NCBI RefSeq assembly: GCF_008065155.1
Contig: NZ_CP042819.1
Span: forward strand, 1-64,000
Source of the DNA: Octadecabacter sp. SW4
GTDB taxonomy: Bacteria; Pseudomonadota; Alphaproteobacteria; Rhodobacterales; Rhodobacteraceae
DNA length: 64,000 bases
Direction of reading: 5' to 3'
Part shown: one piece after another, positions 1-11,424 of the stretch
Numbering within the stretch: position 1 is the first letter of the stretch
Layout: each line of letters begins with the position of its first letter
Made by a program: the position numbers and the translations under genes
Notes under the pieces: generated by a model
Told to the model about the DNA's origin: nothing
Database searches by the model: none
Seen by the model: only the letters and a program-made list of their open reading frames with translations

Positions 1-1329
1 ATGAAAGACGCGATTTGGTCGGACGTAAAAGAGACGCTGCAAGGGACATTGGGAGCTAACAATTTCAAGAACTGGATCGAACCGCTGGATCTTCATGATC
101 TGTCCGGTGGGATCGCAACCTTCCATGTGCCCACCAACTTCTTTGGAAACTATGTTTCGCAGAATTTCGGTGATCAAATCCTCTATCAGATACAGCGTGG
201 GCACGATGCAATCGGACGCCTGAAATTTGTCGTCAACAAGTCAGCCGAGCGCGCCGCGCCCAAGGCCCATGCCGCCCCGGCCAAACATGCCAAAAGCGCC
301 AATATCGACGCCCGCTTTACCTTTGACAGCTTCGTTGTCGGCAAGCCAAACGAACTGGCCCATGCCGCCGCCCGCAAGGTCGCCGAAGGTGGGCCCGTGT
401 CGTTCAACCCGCTGTTCCTTTACGGCGGTGTCGGTCTTGGCAAGACGCACCTGATGCACGCCATCGCCCACGAGTTGCAGCGCGCCAAGCCCGAACTGAA
501 CGTGCTGTATTTGTCGGCAGAGCAGTTCATGTATCGGTTCATTTCCGCCCTGCGCGAACGCAAGATGATCGACTTCAAGCAGATGTTCCGCGCCGTTGAC
601 GTGCTGATGGTCGATGATGTGCAATTCATCGCAGGCAAGGAATCTACTCAAGAAGAATTTTTCCACACTTTCAATGCCTTGGTTGATCAGAACAAGCAAA
701 TCATCATTTCGGCCGACCGCGCGCCCGGTGAAATCAAGGACCTCGAGGATCGGATCAAATCGCGCATGCAATGTGGCCTGGTGGTTGATCTGCACCCCAC
801 CGATTACGAACTGCGCCTGGGCATTCTGCAAAACAAGGAACAGGCCTTTGCGTTGCAATACCCCGATGTGGTGCTGACAGACGGCGTGCTTGAATTCATG
901 GCGCATCGGATCGCCATGAACGTGCGGATCCTCGAAGGGGCGCTGACCCGTCTTTATGCTTTCGCGTCACTTGTGGGGCGTGAGATCACGCTTGATCTGG
1001 CGCAGGACTGTCTGGCCGATATTCTGCGCGCCTCTGATCGCAAGATCACCGTCGAGGAAATTCAGCGCAAGGTCGCGGATTACTACAACATTCGCCTGTC
1101 GGATCTGGTTGGCTCCAAGCGCCTGCGCGCCTTTGCGCGCCCGCGCCAGATTGCGATGTATCTTAGCAAGCGCATGACCTCGCGCTCCTTGCCCGATATC
1201 GGTCGTCGTTTCGGCGGTAAGGATCACACAACAGTCATGCATGGTGTCAAACGCATCGAAGAGCTGCAAATGACAGACAGCCAGATCGCCGATGACATCG
1301 AAATGCTGCGCCGCGCCCTCGAAGCATAA
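1..1329 (+). CDS. dnaA: Chromosomal replication initiator protein DnaA
   Basis: DnaA is an AAA+ ATPase that binds and opens the chromosomal origin. The 442-residue product has the usual layout: an N-terminal DnaB-interaction domain (about 1-85), a short Ala/Lys-rich linker, the ATPase core with Walker A GGVGLGKT at 142-149 and Walker B VLMVDDVQF around 201-209, and a C-terminal DNA-binding domain with the signature FGGKDHTTVMHG from about residue 404. The window begins exactly at this ATG, so the sequence was probably rotated to dnaA and nothing upstream can be seen. dnaN follows in the same direction after about 130 bases. Length and motifs match the family; only the start codon is not independently supported. 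Confidence 0.97.
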   Translation: MKDAIWSDVKETLQGTLGANNFKNWIEPLDLHDLSGGIATFHVPTNFFGNYVSQNFGDQILYQIQRGHDAIGRLKFVVNKSAERAAPKAHAAPAKHAKSANIDARFTFDSFVVGKPNELAHAAARKVAEGGPVSFNPLFLYGGVGLGKTHLMHAIAHELQRAKPELNVLYLSAEQFMYRFISALRERKMIDFKQMFRAVDVLMVDDVQFIAGKESTQEEFFHTFNALVDQNKQIIISADRAPGEIKDLEDRIKSRMQCGLVVDLHPTDYELRLGILQNKEQAFALQYPDVVLTDGVLEFMAHRIAMNVRILEGALTRLYAFASLVGREITLDLAQDCLADILRASDRKITVEEIQRKVADYYNIRLSDLVGSKRLRAFARPRQIAMYLSKRMTSRSLPDIGRRFGGKDHTTVMHGVKRIEELQMTDSQIADDIEMLRRALEA

Positions 1330-1457
1330 GCGGCGCTTGACGCGGCGCGCGCAGTAACGGACAGTCCAGAAAATAGAATTGGCTTGAGTTGGAGGGGGAA
1401 ACAGGTAGTTTTCCCCTCCGGCATCTGTCAGCCCGGAAGAAATGCGGAGCAAGGGAT

Positions 1458-2576
1458 ATGAAACTTAGCATCGAGCGCGGCGCGCTTCTCAAGGCCGTTG
1501 CACAGGCCCAATCGGTCGTCGAACGCCGCAACACCATCCCGATCCTCGCCAATGTCTTGATCGAGGCCGAGGGCGACACCGTGCAGTTCCGCGCCACCGA
1601 TCTGGATATCGAAGTTGTCGACAAGGCTCCGGCCAAGGTTGAACGCGCCGGCGCCACCACCGTCAGTGCCGTGACCTTGAACGAAATCGTGCGCAAGCTG
1701 CCAGATGGCGCGCTTGTGACACTGTCCGAGGATGGCGCGTCGGGCCGGTTGGCAATCGAAGCGGGGCGGTCAAACTTCAGCCTCGCCACCCTGCCCAAAG
1801 AAGACTTCCCCGTGATGGCCTCGTCGGACTACGCGACGAACTTTTCCTGTCCCGCGCCCGTGCTGCGCCGCCTGTTCGACAAGTCGAAATTCGCGATCAG
1901 CACCGAAGAGACCCGTTATTACCTGAATGGCGTTTACATGCATGTCTCGGATGCGGACGGCGGCAAGGTGCTGCGCTGCGTGGCGACAGACGGCCACCGC
2001 CTTGCCCGCATCGATGCCGACCTGCCCGAAGGGGCCGATGGTATGGCAGGTGTGATCGTGCCGCGCAAAACGGTGGGCGAATTGCGCAAGCTGCTGGACG
2101 ACGACGATATGAAAATCGCCGTGTCCGTGTCAGAAACCAAGGTGCGCTTTGCCACTCCCGACATCACCCTGACCTCCAAGGTGATCGACGGTACGTTCCC
2201 CGATTACACCCGCGTGATCCCGCAGGGGAACACACGCAAGATGGAAGTGGACGCGGCCGAATTCGCCAGGGCCGTTGACCGCGTCGCAACCGTGTCATCC
2301 GAACGCTCGCGCGCTGTAAAACTGTCGCTTGATGAAGACAGGCTGGTGCTGTCCGTCAACGCGCCTGACAGCGGTGCCGCCGAAGAAGAGCTCGCGGTGG
2401 CCTATGGTGACGAACGTCTGGAAATCGGTTTCAACGCCAAGTATCTGCTGGAAATCGCCAGCCAGGTAGATCGCGAAAACGCCGTGTTCATGTTCAACTC
2501 CTCGGGCGATCCGACCCTGATGCGCGAAGGCAATGACACCAGCGCCGTCTATGTGGTCATGCCGATGCGTGTTTAA
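1458..2576 (+). CDS. dnaN: DNA polymerase III subunit beta (sliding clamp)
   Basis: This is the ring-shaped processivity clamp that tethers DNA polymerase III to DNA. The 372-residue product starts MKLSIERGALLKAVAQAQSV and ends VYVVMPMRV, both typical of the family (usually 366-375 residues, three clamp domains). The frame is open upstream to 1389, but that extension is not clamp-like. The ATG at 1458 follows an AGCAAGGG ribosome site and gives the conserved N terminus. It lies between dnaA and recF as in most bacteria and is probably transcribed with recF, though an 8-bp inverted repeat separates the two. Confidence 0.97.
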   Translation: MKLSIERGALLKAVAQAQSVVERRNTIPILANVLIEAEGDTVQFRATDLDIEVVDKAPAKVERAGATTVSAVTLNEIVRKLPDGALVTLSEDGASGRLAIEAGRSNFSLATLPKEDFPVMASSDYATNFSCPAPVLRRLFDKSKFAISTEETRYYLNGVYMHVSDADGGKVLRCVATDGHRLARIDADLPEGADGMAGVIVPRKTVGELRKLLDDDDMKIAVSVSETKVRFATPDITLTSKVIDGTFPDYTRVIPQGNTRKMEVDAAEFARAVDRVATVSSERSRAVKLSLDEDRLVLSVNAPDSGAAEEELAVAYGDERLEIGFNAKYLLEIASQVDRENAVFMFNSSGDPTLMREGNDTSAVYVVMPMRV

Positions 2577-2604
2577 GGGGCCAGTTTCTTTTCAACAAAC
2601 TGTG

Positions 2605-2627
2605 CAAAACTCGTATCAAGAGTTTTG
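2605..2627. other. Inverted repeat between dnaN and recF
   Basis: CAAAACTC at 2605-2612 is followed by a 7-base spacer and its perfect complement GAGTTTTG at 2620-2627. It sits in the 80-base gap before recF. There is no clear T-run after it, so it may be a weak attenuator or an mRNA-processing hairpin that lowers recF expression relative to dnaN. The structure is seen directly; the role is inferred. Confidence 0.4.
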
Positions 2628-2656
2628 GCCCGCAAAACGAAAAGGGGCACGGTGAA

Positions 2657-3772
2657 ATGAGCCTCTTTTTGTCGGACCTTACCCTATCGCATTTCCGTTC
2701 GCACAAGCGCGCGCAGATGTCGGCTGATGGTCGCCCTGTGGCGATTTACGGCGCAAATGGCGCGGGTAAAACCAATATCCTCGAGGCGATTTCCATGTTG
2801 TCTCCGGGGCGCGGTCTGCGCCGCGCAGGCGTCGATGATATCGCCCGTCGCCCCGAAGCCCTGGGATGGAAAGTCAGAGGCGTTTTGCATACCCTGCATC
2901 ACACCCACGAGATTGAAACCAGCGCCGAGGCCGGGGCAAGCCGCACTGTTCGCATCGACGATAAAACCGCCGCGCAGGTCGCGCTGGGCCGCATCGGCCG
3001 CATCCTGTGGCTGATCCCCGCGATGGATCGCCTATGGATCGAAGGGGCCGAAGGGCGGCGTCGTTTCCTTGATCGCGCCACGCTGAGTTTCGAGCCGCGG
3101 CACGCCGAAACCGTCCTTGCCTATGAAAAGGCCATGCGCGAACGTAACCGGTTGCTGAAAGACATGGTGCGCGATGCCCATTGGTATGCCGCGCTGGAAA
3201 CCCAAATGGCCGAGGCGGGCGCGCAAATCCATGTCAACCGCTTGAACGCACTGACGGCCCTGACCGCCGCGCAAGAGGCGGCGCAAACCGTCTTTCCCAC
3301 CGCCACGCTTGCGCTGACGCACCCCGAACCGGTCTGCGATGCGCCTGGGGACGCCGAGGCCCTGCGCGTCACCTTTGCCGAAGGGCGGTTGCGTGATTTG
3401 GCCGCCGGGCGCACCCTGTCCGGTCCACACCGCGCCGACCTGGACGCGACATTCGCTGCTAAAGGCGTGGCGGCCAAGGACTGTTCGACCGGTGAACAAA
3501 AGGCGCTGCTGATCTCGCTGATCCTTGCCAACGCCCGCGCCTTGGCGCGCGATTTTGGCGCACCGCCAATCCTTTTGCTCGACGAGGTTGCGGCCCATCT
3601 AGATGCGACCCGCCGCGCCGCGCTTTACGATGAAATCACCGCGCTGGGGGCACAGGCCTGGATGACGGGCACCGGCCCCGAGCTGTTTGCCGAACTGGGC
3701 CACTGCGCGCAATATATCGAAGTCACCGAAACCGATGGCAGCTCTGCCGTTCATGAAAGGCCCGCTCCATGA
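2657..3772 (+). CDS. recF: DNA replication and repair protein RecF
   Basis: RecF is an SMC/ABC-like ATPase that, with RecO and RecR, loads RecA at single-strand gaps and stalled forks. The 371-residue protein has Walker A GANGAGKT at 32-39, an ABC-type signature LSGPHRADL in the C-terminal half, and a Walker B/D-loop ILLLDEVAAHLDATRR near residue 310. It begins with the typical LTLSHFRSH segment. The stop overlaps the start of the next gene in an ATGA arrangement, implying translational coupling to an otherwise unrelated VOC protein. Confidence 0.95.
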   Translation: MSLFLSDLTLSHFRSHKRAQMSADGRPVAIYGANGAGKTNILEAISMLSPGRGLRRAGVDDIARRPEALGWKVRGVLHTLHHTHEIETSAEAGASRTVRIDDKTAAQVALGRIGRILWLIPAMDRLWIEGAEGRRRFLDRATLSFEPRHAETVLAYEKAMRERNRLLKDMVRDAHWYAALETQMAEAGAQIHVNRLNALTALTAAQEAAQTVFPTATLALTHPEPVCDAPGDAEALRVTFAEGRLRDLAAGRTLSGPHRADLDATFAAKGVAAKDCSTGEQKALLISLILANARALARDFGAPPILLLDEVAAHLDATRRAALYDEITALGAQAWMTGTGPELFAELGHCAQYIEVTETDGSSAVHERPAP

Positions 3773-4206
3773 CCCCACAACGCGTCACTTTGATCACCCT
3801 TGGCGTTGCCGATCTGGCCCGCTCCAAATCATTCTACGATGCGCTTGGCTGGCAGGCGACCGAAAGCACCGAGGGTGTGATTTTCTATCAAATCAACGGC
3901 TTGGTGCTTGGGCTGTTTGGCCTTGGCCCGCTCGCACATGATCAAGGACGCCCCGACGCGACCCTTGGCACCGGTGCGATGTCCCTTGCGCAGAACTTCA
4001 CCACTGAAGCCGAGGTTGACGCCGCTTACGCCGCCGCGCTTGCCGTGGGTGCGACCCCGTTGAAAGCACCGGAAAAGGTATTCTGGGGCGGTTATTCCGG
4101 TTACTACGCCGACCCGGACGGCCACGTTTGGGAGGTCGCGATGAACCCGTTTTGGCCCTTGAACAAAGACGGCAGCCTGACGTTGCCAACGAATGATGCT
4201 GATTGA
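3769..4206 (+). CDS. VOC family (glyoxalase/bleomycin resistance fold) protein
   Basis: A 145-residue protein of the vicinal oxygen chelate superfamily. It begins with the characteristic first strand RVTLITLGVADLARSKSFY and ends with a second module containing DPDGHVWEVAMNP, where the Glu is the usual metal-ligand position. Members are small metal-dependent lyases, dioxygenases or resistance proteins, and the substrate cannot be told from sequence. The start overlaps the recF stop (ATGA) and the end overlaps the next gene by 14 bases, so the three genes form one transcriptional run. Confidence 0.85.
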   Translation: MTPQRVTLITLGVADLARSKSFYDALGWQATESTEGVIFYQINGLVLGLFGLGPLAHDQGRPDATLGTGAMSLAQNFTTEAEVDAAYAAALAVGATPLKAPEKVFWGGYSGYYADPDGHVWEVAMNPFWPLNKDGSLTLPTNDAD

Positions 4207-4723
4207 GCGGATCGAAGAAACGCGCCTGACAGCGCAGGACGAGGCGCAGATCGCAGGCCTTATGGCGCGTGCCTTTGACACCGATTTTGGTGGCCGCAGC
4301 TATTACCAGCAACGCCACCATGTCCGGCTGGTAACACGCGAAAACGGCAAAATCACCGGCCACATGGCGCTTGATTTTCGTGATATCCGCATCGGGGACA
4401 CCCTGATGCCCGTCGCGGGTCTGGCCGAGGTCGCAACCCACCCTGATCTGCGCGGCAGAGGGATCGCCAGCCACCTGCTTTCGGCAGCGATCCACGAGGC
4501 CCGCGCCATGCGCGCGCAGTTCTTCCTGCTGTTTGGTGACCGCCCGATTTATGCAGGGCGCGGGTTTGTGGCGCAGCCAAATTCGGTCACCTTTACCGCG
4601 CTTATCGGCGCGCGCACCGGCGCAGTTCAGACCGTCGCCGCCAGCAATTTGATGGTCATGCAACTGGGCGATTCCGCTTGGGATTCCAGCCTTCCGGTTG
4701 ATCTTCTGGGTCACAAATTCTGA
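4193..4723 (+). CDS. GNAT family N-acetyltransferase
   Basis: A 176-residue acetyl-CoA-dependent acyltransferase fold. The acetyl-CoA pyrophosphate-binding motif is LRGRGIASHLL (RxxGxxS/A form), preceded by the strand VAGLAEVATHPD. The following region FFLLFGDRPIYAGRGF resembles the C-terminal part of YhbS-like acetyltransferases. The substrate is unknown. It overlaps the end of the VOC gene and stands about 100 bases ahead of gyrB. Confidence 0.85.
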   Translation: MMLIERIEETRLTAQDEAQIAGLMARAFDTDFGGRSYYQQRHHVRLVTRENGKITGHMALDFRDIRIGDTLMPVAGLAEVATHPDLRGRGIASHLLSAAIHEARAMRAQFFLLFGDRPIYAGRGFVAQPNSVTFTALIGARTGAVQTVAASNLMVMQLGDSAWDSSLPVDLLGHKF

Positions 4724-4759
4724 CGCAGCGGCGAGGCCCCGCAAATACGCAAAATATAG

Positions 4760-7243
<2,484 letters not shown>

Positions 7244-7340
7244 GTGCCAGATCATATGATTGGGAAGCCGCAATCACGGCTGTGACGGAATCCCGGTCAG
7301 CCTTTCCGCGCGCTGACCACGCCTGCGCAAGGAGGCACCC

Positions 7341-7712
7341 ATGACAACAACCACTGGCGGCTGCCGTTGCGGCAAGGTGCGGTTTATCGCCCGTGGCCAA
7401 CCGCTGCGCGTCGGGATCTGTCACTGTCTTGATTGCCGCAAACATCACGGTGCGCCGTTCTATGCGGCGGCTGTCTTTGAAGCGGCCAAGGTCACGATCA
7501 CCGGCACCCCAAAGGATCATTCAGGCCGCTTTTTCTGCGCGTCATGTGGTGCGTCCGTCTTTGCCCGCAGCGGGGACGACATTGAACTGCATTTGGGAGC
7601 AATGGACGCGCCAAACCAATTTACCCCGACTTACGAATGCTGGACAATTCATCGCGAAACATGGCTGCCACCGTTTGATGGCATGACGCCATACGACCGC
7701 GACCGCCGCTAG
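7341..7712 (+). CDS. GFA/CENP-V domain zinc protein
   Basis: A 123-residue protein of the glutathione-dependent formaldehyde-activating enzyme family (CENP-V/GFA fold). The zinc-binding cysteines are seen at C8/C10, C27/C29/C32 and C66/C69 in the family order ([23 protein letters not shown]). Family members are often annotated as S-(hydroxymethyl)glutathione synthases, but most have no proven activity. The start follows AAGGAGGC, a strong ribosome site. The stop overlaps the stop of trhO on the other strand in CTAG. Confidence 0.88.
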   Translation: MTTTTGGCRCGKVRFIARGQPLRVGICHCLDCRKHHGAPFYAAAVFEAAKVTITGTPKDHSGRFFCASCGASVFARSGDDIELHLGAMDAPNQFTPTYECWTIHRETWLPPFDGMTPYDRDRR

Positions 7713-8614
7713 GCAGGCCCGATATGGCGTTCGCCCCGCGCTGCGGCAAGCGTCATTTGCTTTTGCCGCTCGCGGAAGGCTGCCTTGCGTTCGCTACTGG
7801 TTTCTTGCGCGCACTGATGGCAGGACACGCCCTGTTCAAATTCGGGGCGGTCACGGTCCTCGGGCAGCAGGGGGCGGCGACAGGCATGGCACAGGATATG
7901 CGGCCCTTCGGTCAGCCCGTGATCAACCGACACGCGCCCGTCAAATACAAAACACGAGCCTTCCCAAAGGCTCTCGTCTTGCGGCACGTCCTCAAGGTAT
8001 TTCAGGATGCCCCCTTTGAGGTGAAACACATCCTCGACCCCTTGGCCGATCAGGTAATTCGTTGATTTCTCGCAGCGAATCCCGCCAGTGCAGAACATCG
8101 CGATCCGCTTGTTGTGGAACCGATGCTTGTTTTCCTCCCACCATGCGGGAAAGTCGCGAAAAGTATCGGTCTGCGGGTCAATGGCCCCCTTGAAGGTGCC
8201 GATCCCGACCTCGTAGTCGTTGCGCGTATCAATCACAGCCACATCCGGGGCGCTGATCAGATCGTTCCAATCGGCGGGGTCGACATAGGCGCCAACGCTT
8301 GCGCGCGGGTCTACATCTGGCTGGCCCATTGTGACGATCTCCTTTTTCAAACGCACTTTCATGCGGATGAAGGGCGCGTCGATGGCAGTGCTTTCCTTAT
8401 GCACCAGATCGCCGCAGCCGGGCAGGGCGCGGATATGCGCCAACACGGCGTCAATCCCTGCGCGGCTGCCCGCAATCGTGCCATTGATCCCCTCGCGCGC
8501 CAACAACAGCGTGCCATTGACGCCCTGCGCCTTGCACAGGTCCTGCAACGGCCCTTGCAACGCGGCGGGGTTATCAAACCGGGTAAAGTGGTATAGCGCG
8601 GCGACTGTAAACAT
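7709..8614 (-). CDS. trhO: tRNA uridine(34) hydroxylase TrhO (rhodanese domain)
   Basis: TrhO (YceA) hydroxylates uridine 34 in certain tRNAs using molecular oxygen, the first step toward 5-methoxyuridine-type wobble modifications. The 301-residue protein has the N-terminal domain with [19 protein letters not shown], a central rhodanese domain with [13 protein letters not shown], and the conserved active-site loop [17 protein letters not shown] Cys-rich tail (CHACRRP, CHQC) may bind zinc. Length and motifs fit the family closely. Confidence 0.93.
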   Translation of the reverse strand: MFTVAALYHFTRFDNPAALQGPLQDLCKAQGVNGTLLLAREGINGTIAGSRAGIDAVLAHIRALPGCGDLVHKESTAIDAPFIRMKVRLKKEIVTMGQPDVDPRASVGAYVDPADWNDLISAPDVAVIDTRNDYEVGIGTFKGAIDPQTDTFRDFPAWWEENKHRFHNKRIAMFCTGGIRCEKSTNYLIGQGVEDVFHLKGGILKYLEDVPQDESLWEGSCFVFDGRVSVDHGLTEGPHILCHACRRPLLPEDRDRPEFEQGVSCHQCAQETSSERKAAFRERQKQMTLAAARGERHIGPA

Positions 8615-8636
8615 GCGCGCGTTTTGATCCTGTCAG

Positions 8637-8700
8637 GCGGGTGGGTCAAGACCCACCTTACGTTGCCCACGCATTTGGGTAAGGTGGGTTTCAACCCACA
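8637..8700. repeat. Intergenic GGTGGGTT palindromic repeat, copy 1
   Basis: Two short palindromes, GTGGGTCAAGACCCAC and GTGGGTTTCAACCCAC, are themselves arranged as an inverted pair (ACCCACCTTAC and GTAAGGTGGGT) between trhO and pncA. The same core occurs in inverted or direct form at 35491-35519 and 57718-57775. It resembles a REP-like mobile or structural element. It lies in the divergent gap, so it may also affect both promoters. Confidence 0.7.
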
Positions 8701-8715
8701 CCACCGGAGACCCCA

Positions 8716-9309
8716 ATGACTCACGCCCTTCTTGTTATCGACGTCCAGAACGATTTTTGCCCCGGTGGTGCACTTGCCGTGCCCGAAGGCGATGCGATCG
8801 TGGCGGGCATCAACGCGCTGATGGATGATTTCGGCGCCGTGATCCTGACACAAGACTGGCATCCCGCAGGCCATTCGTCATTTGCGTCCACCCACAAGGC
8901 CGCCCCGATGAGCATAATCGACATGCCCTACGGTCCCCAGGTGCTCTGGCCCGATCACTGCATCCAAGGCAGCACCGGCGCGCAGTTCCACGCCGACCTC
9001 AACACCACCCGTGCCGCCATGATCATCCGCAAAGGTTACAACCCCGCCATCGACAGCTACTCGGCCTTCTTCGAGAACGACCACACGACCCCCACGGGGC
9101 TGGAAGGCTACCTGCGCACGCGCGCAATCACGACGCTGACGATGGTCGGGCTAGCCACCGATTTCTGCGTCAACTACTCAGCCGTGGACGCCGCCAAGCT
9201 GGGCTTCGACGTCACCGTGCGCATGGACCTCTGCCGTGCGATTGATTTCGACGGGTCACTGGACGCGGCCGTGGCGGGAATGAATGGCGCGGGGGTCGTG
9301 GTGGTTTGA
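8716..9309 (+). CDS. pncA: Nicotinamidase/pyrazinamidase PncA
   Basis: PncA hydrolyses nicotinamide to nicotinate in NAD salvage. The 197-residue isochorismatase-fold enzyme has the catalytic Asp in LLVIDVQNDFCPGGALAV, the metal-binding DWHPAGHSSF, and the nucleophilic Cys in GLATDFCVNYSAVDA. The downstream pncB (11425) uses its product. The two would normally be close neighbours; here a flavin reductase, a pirin fragment and DUF2585 stand between them. An ACCGGAGACC segment provides the ribosome site. Confidence 0.95.
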   Translation: MTHALLVIDVQNDFCPGGALAVPEGDAIVAGINALMDDFGAVILTQDWHPAGHSSFASTHKAAPMSIIDMPYGPQVLWPDHCIQGSTGAQFHADLNTTRAAMIIRKGYNPAIDSYSAFFENDHTTPTGLEGYLRTRAITTLTMVGLATDFCVNYSAVDAAKLGFDVTVRMDLCRAIDFDGSLDAAVAGMNGAGVVVV

Positions 9310-9358
9310 GTGGCCGCTTTGAGCCCAACTTTACCGATTTTCTATCTTGCAGCGAATG

Positions 9359-9736
9359 TCAGCAATCGGAAACTGCTAGTTGCAGGAGCAATTTCCGACT
9401 TCGAGTGAACCCTAGCCAAAGATTACGCCACTGTTGGGTTACGCCATTGCCTGCGATCATCCAGTTTACCTCGCCAGGATGGATCATCTGATTGGTCCCA
9501 ATGCTGTCGCGGTGTTGAATTTCGCCCTTGTATAGATATGTTACCGTTGCAAGCCCGATATGGGGATGCGGACGGACGTCAATGCCTTGGTTGGTCAAAA
9601 ACTCTGCGGGACCAACTTGATCGAAGAACACAAAAGGCCTCACCATTTTCCGCTTTGTCGACGGCAATGCGCGACGCACTTCGAAATCGCCAATGTCTCG
9701 CGCACGCGGGATTATGACGGTCTCAATTGCGTCCAT
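9359..9736 (-). pseudogene. Pirin family protein, 3'-truncated
   Basis: The first about 100 residues are a clear pirin N-terminal cupin: [38 protein letters not shown] and [11 protein letters not shown], with the metal-binding HPH seen. Homology stops at about 9440 (plus-strand coordinate), just before the conserved ITHSER-like segment. The remaining 25 codons ([16 protein letters not shown] and on) are unrelated and end at a stop. A normal pirin is about 230-300 residues, so roughly half the gene has been replaced by unrelated sequence. It lies downstream of the flavin reductase, so the pair may once have been an operon. Confidence 0.75.
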
Positions 9737-9819
9737 GGCATTTACGTCGGGACTTTGCGGTTCAAGGGTGGGGTTCCAACTGATAATAAGTTTCCATTTG
9801 CGTTAGGCCATTGAGAACG

Positions 9820-10404
9820 CTACTTCTTTGCGGATTTGGTCGCATTTGCCCACCAAACCATATCGTCCAAAAGATCAGTTGCTCCGGCCATCAAGTGATC
9901 TTCGATTGTCTCAATCTCACCATTTGCACCGAGCGGATGCACGGCCATAAAATCACCGCCGGCAATGTGGACTGCACCATGCACTGGCACCATCGCAAGT
10001 TCGACCGCGATGTTGCGCAGATGCTCGACTGCACGCGCAGCACCAACGCCACCATACCCGATGGCACCCATTGGTTTGCGATTCCATTCGTTGTAGGCTT
10101 GATCCAACGCGTTCTTCAGGGCGCCAGTGATCGAATGGTTGTATTCTGCGGTTACAAAAATGTAGCCGTCAAATTCCGCAATCTTTGCCTGCCAAGCAAG
10201 CGCCTTGGGGTCGCTAGACGGCATCCATTTGTTCGATGCCATTTCATTAAACAGCGGCAGTTCGAAATCGCGCAAATCAACCAGTTCGGCCGTCATGTCT
10301 GTGCGAGCTTGCGCTTGCTTTAGCATCCACTGTGCGGGCTTGTCAGCAAAGCGTGCACCACGCGTTGAGCCGATAATGATGGCGATTTTTGGTGTGTCGG
10401 ACAC
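9820..10404 (-). CDS. NADPH-dependent FMN reductase family protein
   Basis: A 194-residue flavodoxin-like reductase of the NADPH-dependent FMN reductase/NAD(P)H:quinone reductase type. The N terminus IAIIIGSTRGARFADKPAQW forms the FMN phosphate-binding loop, and the central FVTAEYNHSITGALKNALD is the family signature. The next block KPMGAIGYGGVGAARAVEHL is also typical. Base composition is more AT-rich than the flanking pnc genes. The start follows CTCAGGAGATAAGTT, a good ribosome site. It is likely to reduce quinones or flavins; the physiological substrate is unknown. Confidence 0.88.
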   Translation of the reverse strand: MSDTPKIAIIIGSTRGARFADKPAQWMLKQAQARTDMTAELVDLRDFELPLFNEMASNKWMPSSDPKALAWQAKIAEFDGYIFVTAEYNHSITGALKNALDQAYNEWNRKPMGAIGYGGVGAARAVEHLRNIAVELAMVPVHGAVHIAGGDFMAVHPLGANGEIETIEDHLMAGATDLLDDMVWWANATKSAKK

Positions 10405-10779
10405 AACTTATCTCCTGAGGTTCATAAAACTATATATGGAATAGTTAGGCCGATCAGCCCAGTGACAACAGTCCATGTAAGAGCGCAGGTCCTGTGCGAG
10501 GAAAAACAGAAGTCTCTGAGTGCAGTCGAAAATGCAATTCCGACGTATTTTTATATCCGCTTGTTTCTGTAGAAGCCGTCAAGTGCGCACCTGCAGCGGA
10601 CGACCGCTTCTCGGTCTTGGTGCTTCTCGCTGCGTGCGCTGTGTTCGAAAGCGGCCGTTGGTCAGGCGAACGACAAGGTCGGCTTTGTCCGCAAAGTGGC
10701 CATCCACGCCCCCGCCCCATTCTTGCCACATCCCCCTATTAACGACGCGTCAATCACGAGTAGCACACAGGAGCCGTAA
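10405..10779. other. Intergenic region without a supported gene
   Basis: About 375 bases between the flavin reductase and the DUF2585 gene. Several short frames are open, but their translations are low-complexity Arg/Ser/Pro-rich strings without domain features. The segment is rich in short GC-rich inverted words (for example GCGGCCG and the GGTCGGCTTTGTCCGC area). It probably contains the promoter of the plus-strand gene and leftover sequence from a past rearrangement. Confidence 0.4.
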
Positions 10780-11367
10780 ATGGCCCGCACGTCCCTTTAT
10801 ACCTTTGCCGTCACGGGCCTTTTCCTGATTGCAGGTACCCTCTATCTTTGGGGGCAACCGCTGATCTGCACCTGTGGCGAGGTGAAGCTCTGGGTCAATT
10901 CCATATTTGATGGCGGCAATTCCCAGCATATCGCTGACTGGTATACGCTCTCGCACATTCTGCATGGCGTGCTGGTCGCACTGATTGGGCGGCTGTTCTT
11001 TCCGCGCCTCAGTTTCGAAGTGCTGTTCCTTGTGGCCATTACCTCCGGCATCTTCTGGGAGATCATCGAGCATACCAACTGGGTTCTCGATGCCTTCCGT
11101 GCCACGACGATCAACGCCGGATATCTTGGTGATAGCGTGCTGAACGCCGTCAGCGACTACCTCTTCATGCTGGCCGGCTTCTTTGCGGCCTATAATTTTC
11201 GCGTCCCGCTGGTGATTGCCGGTGTGCTTGGCCTTGAACTGACGGCAGGGCTGATCGGGCGCGATAACCTGACGCTCAGCACGATTCAACTGATCGCCCC
11301 GATTGATGCAATTGACGACTGGCAGCAAGAGCTGAACCCCGTGCCTTACATCGGGATCGCCAACTAA
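10780..11367 (+). CDS. DUF2585 family integral membrane protein (UPF0314)
   Basis: A 195-residue membrane protein with about four to five hydrophobic segments (roughly 8-25, 65-85, 90-105, 128-148, 150-165). The conserved core includes CTCGEVKLWV near residue 30, NSQHIADWYTLSHILHG and FWEIIEHTNWVLDAFRATT, which match the alphaproteobacterial DUF2585 family. The many conserved His, Glu and Trp residues at the membrane face suggest an enzyme or metal site, but no function is established. It ends 57 bases before pncB and may be cotranscribed with it. Confidence 0.85.
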   Translation: MARTSLYTFAVTGLFLIAGTLYLWGQPLICTCGEVKLWVNSIFDGGNSQHIADWYTLSHILHGVLVALIGRLFFPRLSFEVLFLVAITSGIFWEIIEHTNWVLDAFRATTINAGYLGDSVLNAVSDYLFMLAGFFAAYNFRVPLVIAGVLGLELTAGLIGRDNLTLSTIQLIAPIDAIDDWQQELNPVPYIGIAN

Positions 11368-11424
11368 TCCTTGCCCTTGGCCCCCCGCCTTTGATCTAAG
11401 CGGTCAAAGCAAAGGGAGCCTGCA

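Noticed and set aside
10454-10828. Short open frames in the DUF2585 upstream gap
   Set aside because: Low-complexity Arg/Ser/Pro-rich translations on both strands, overlapping each other, with no ribosome site.
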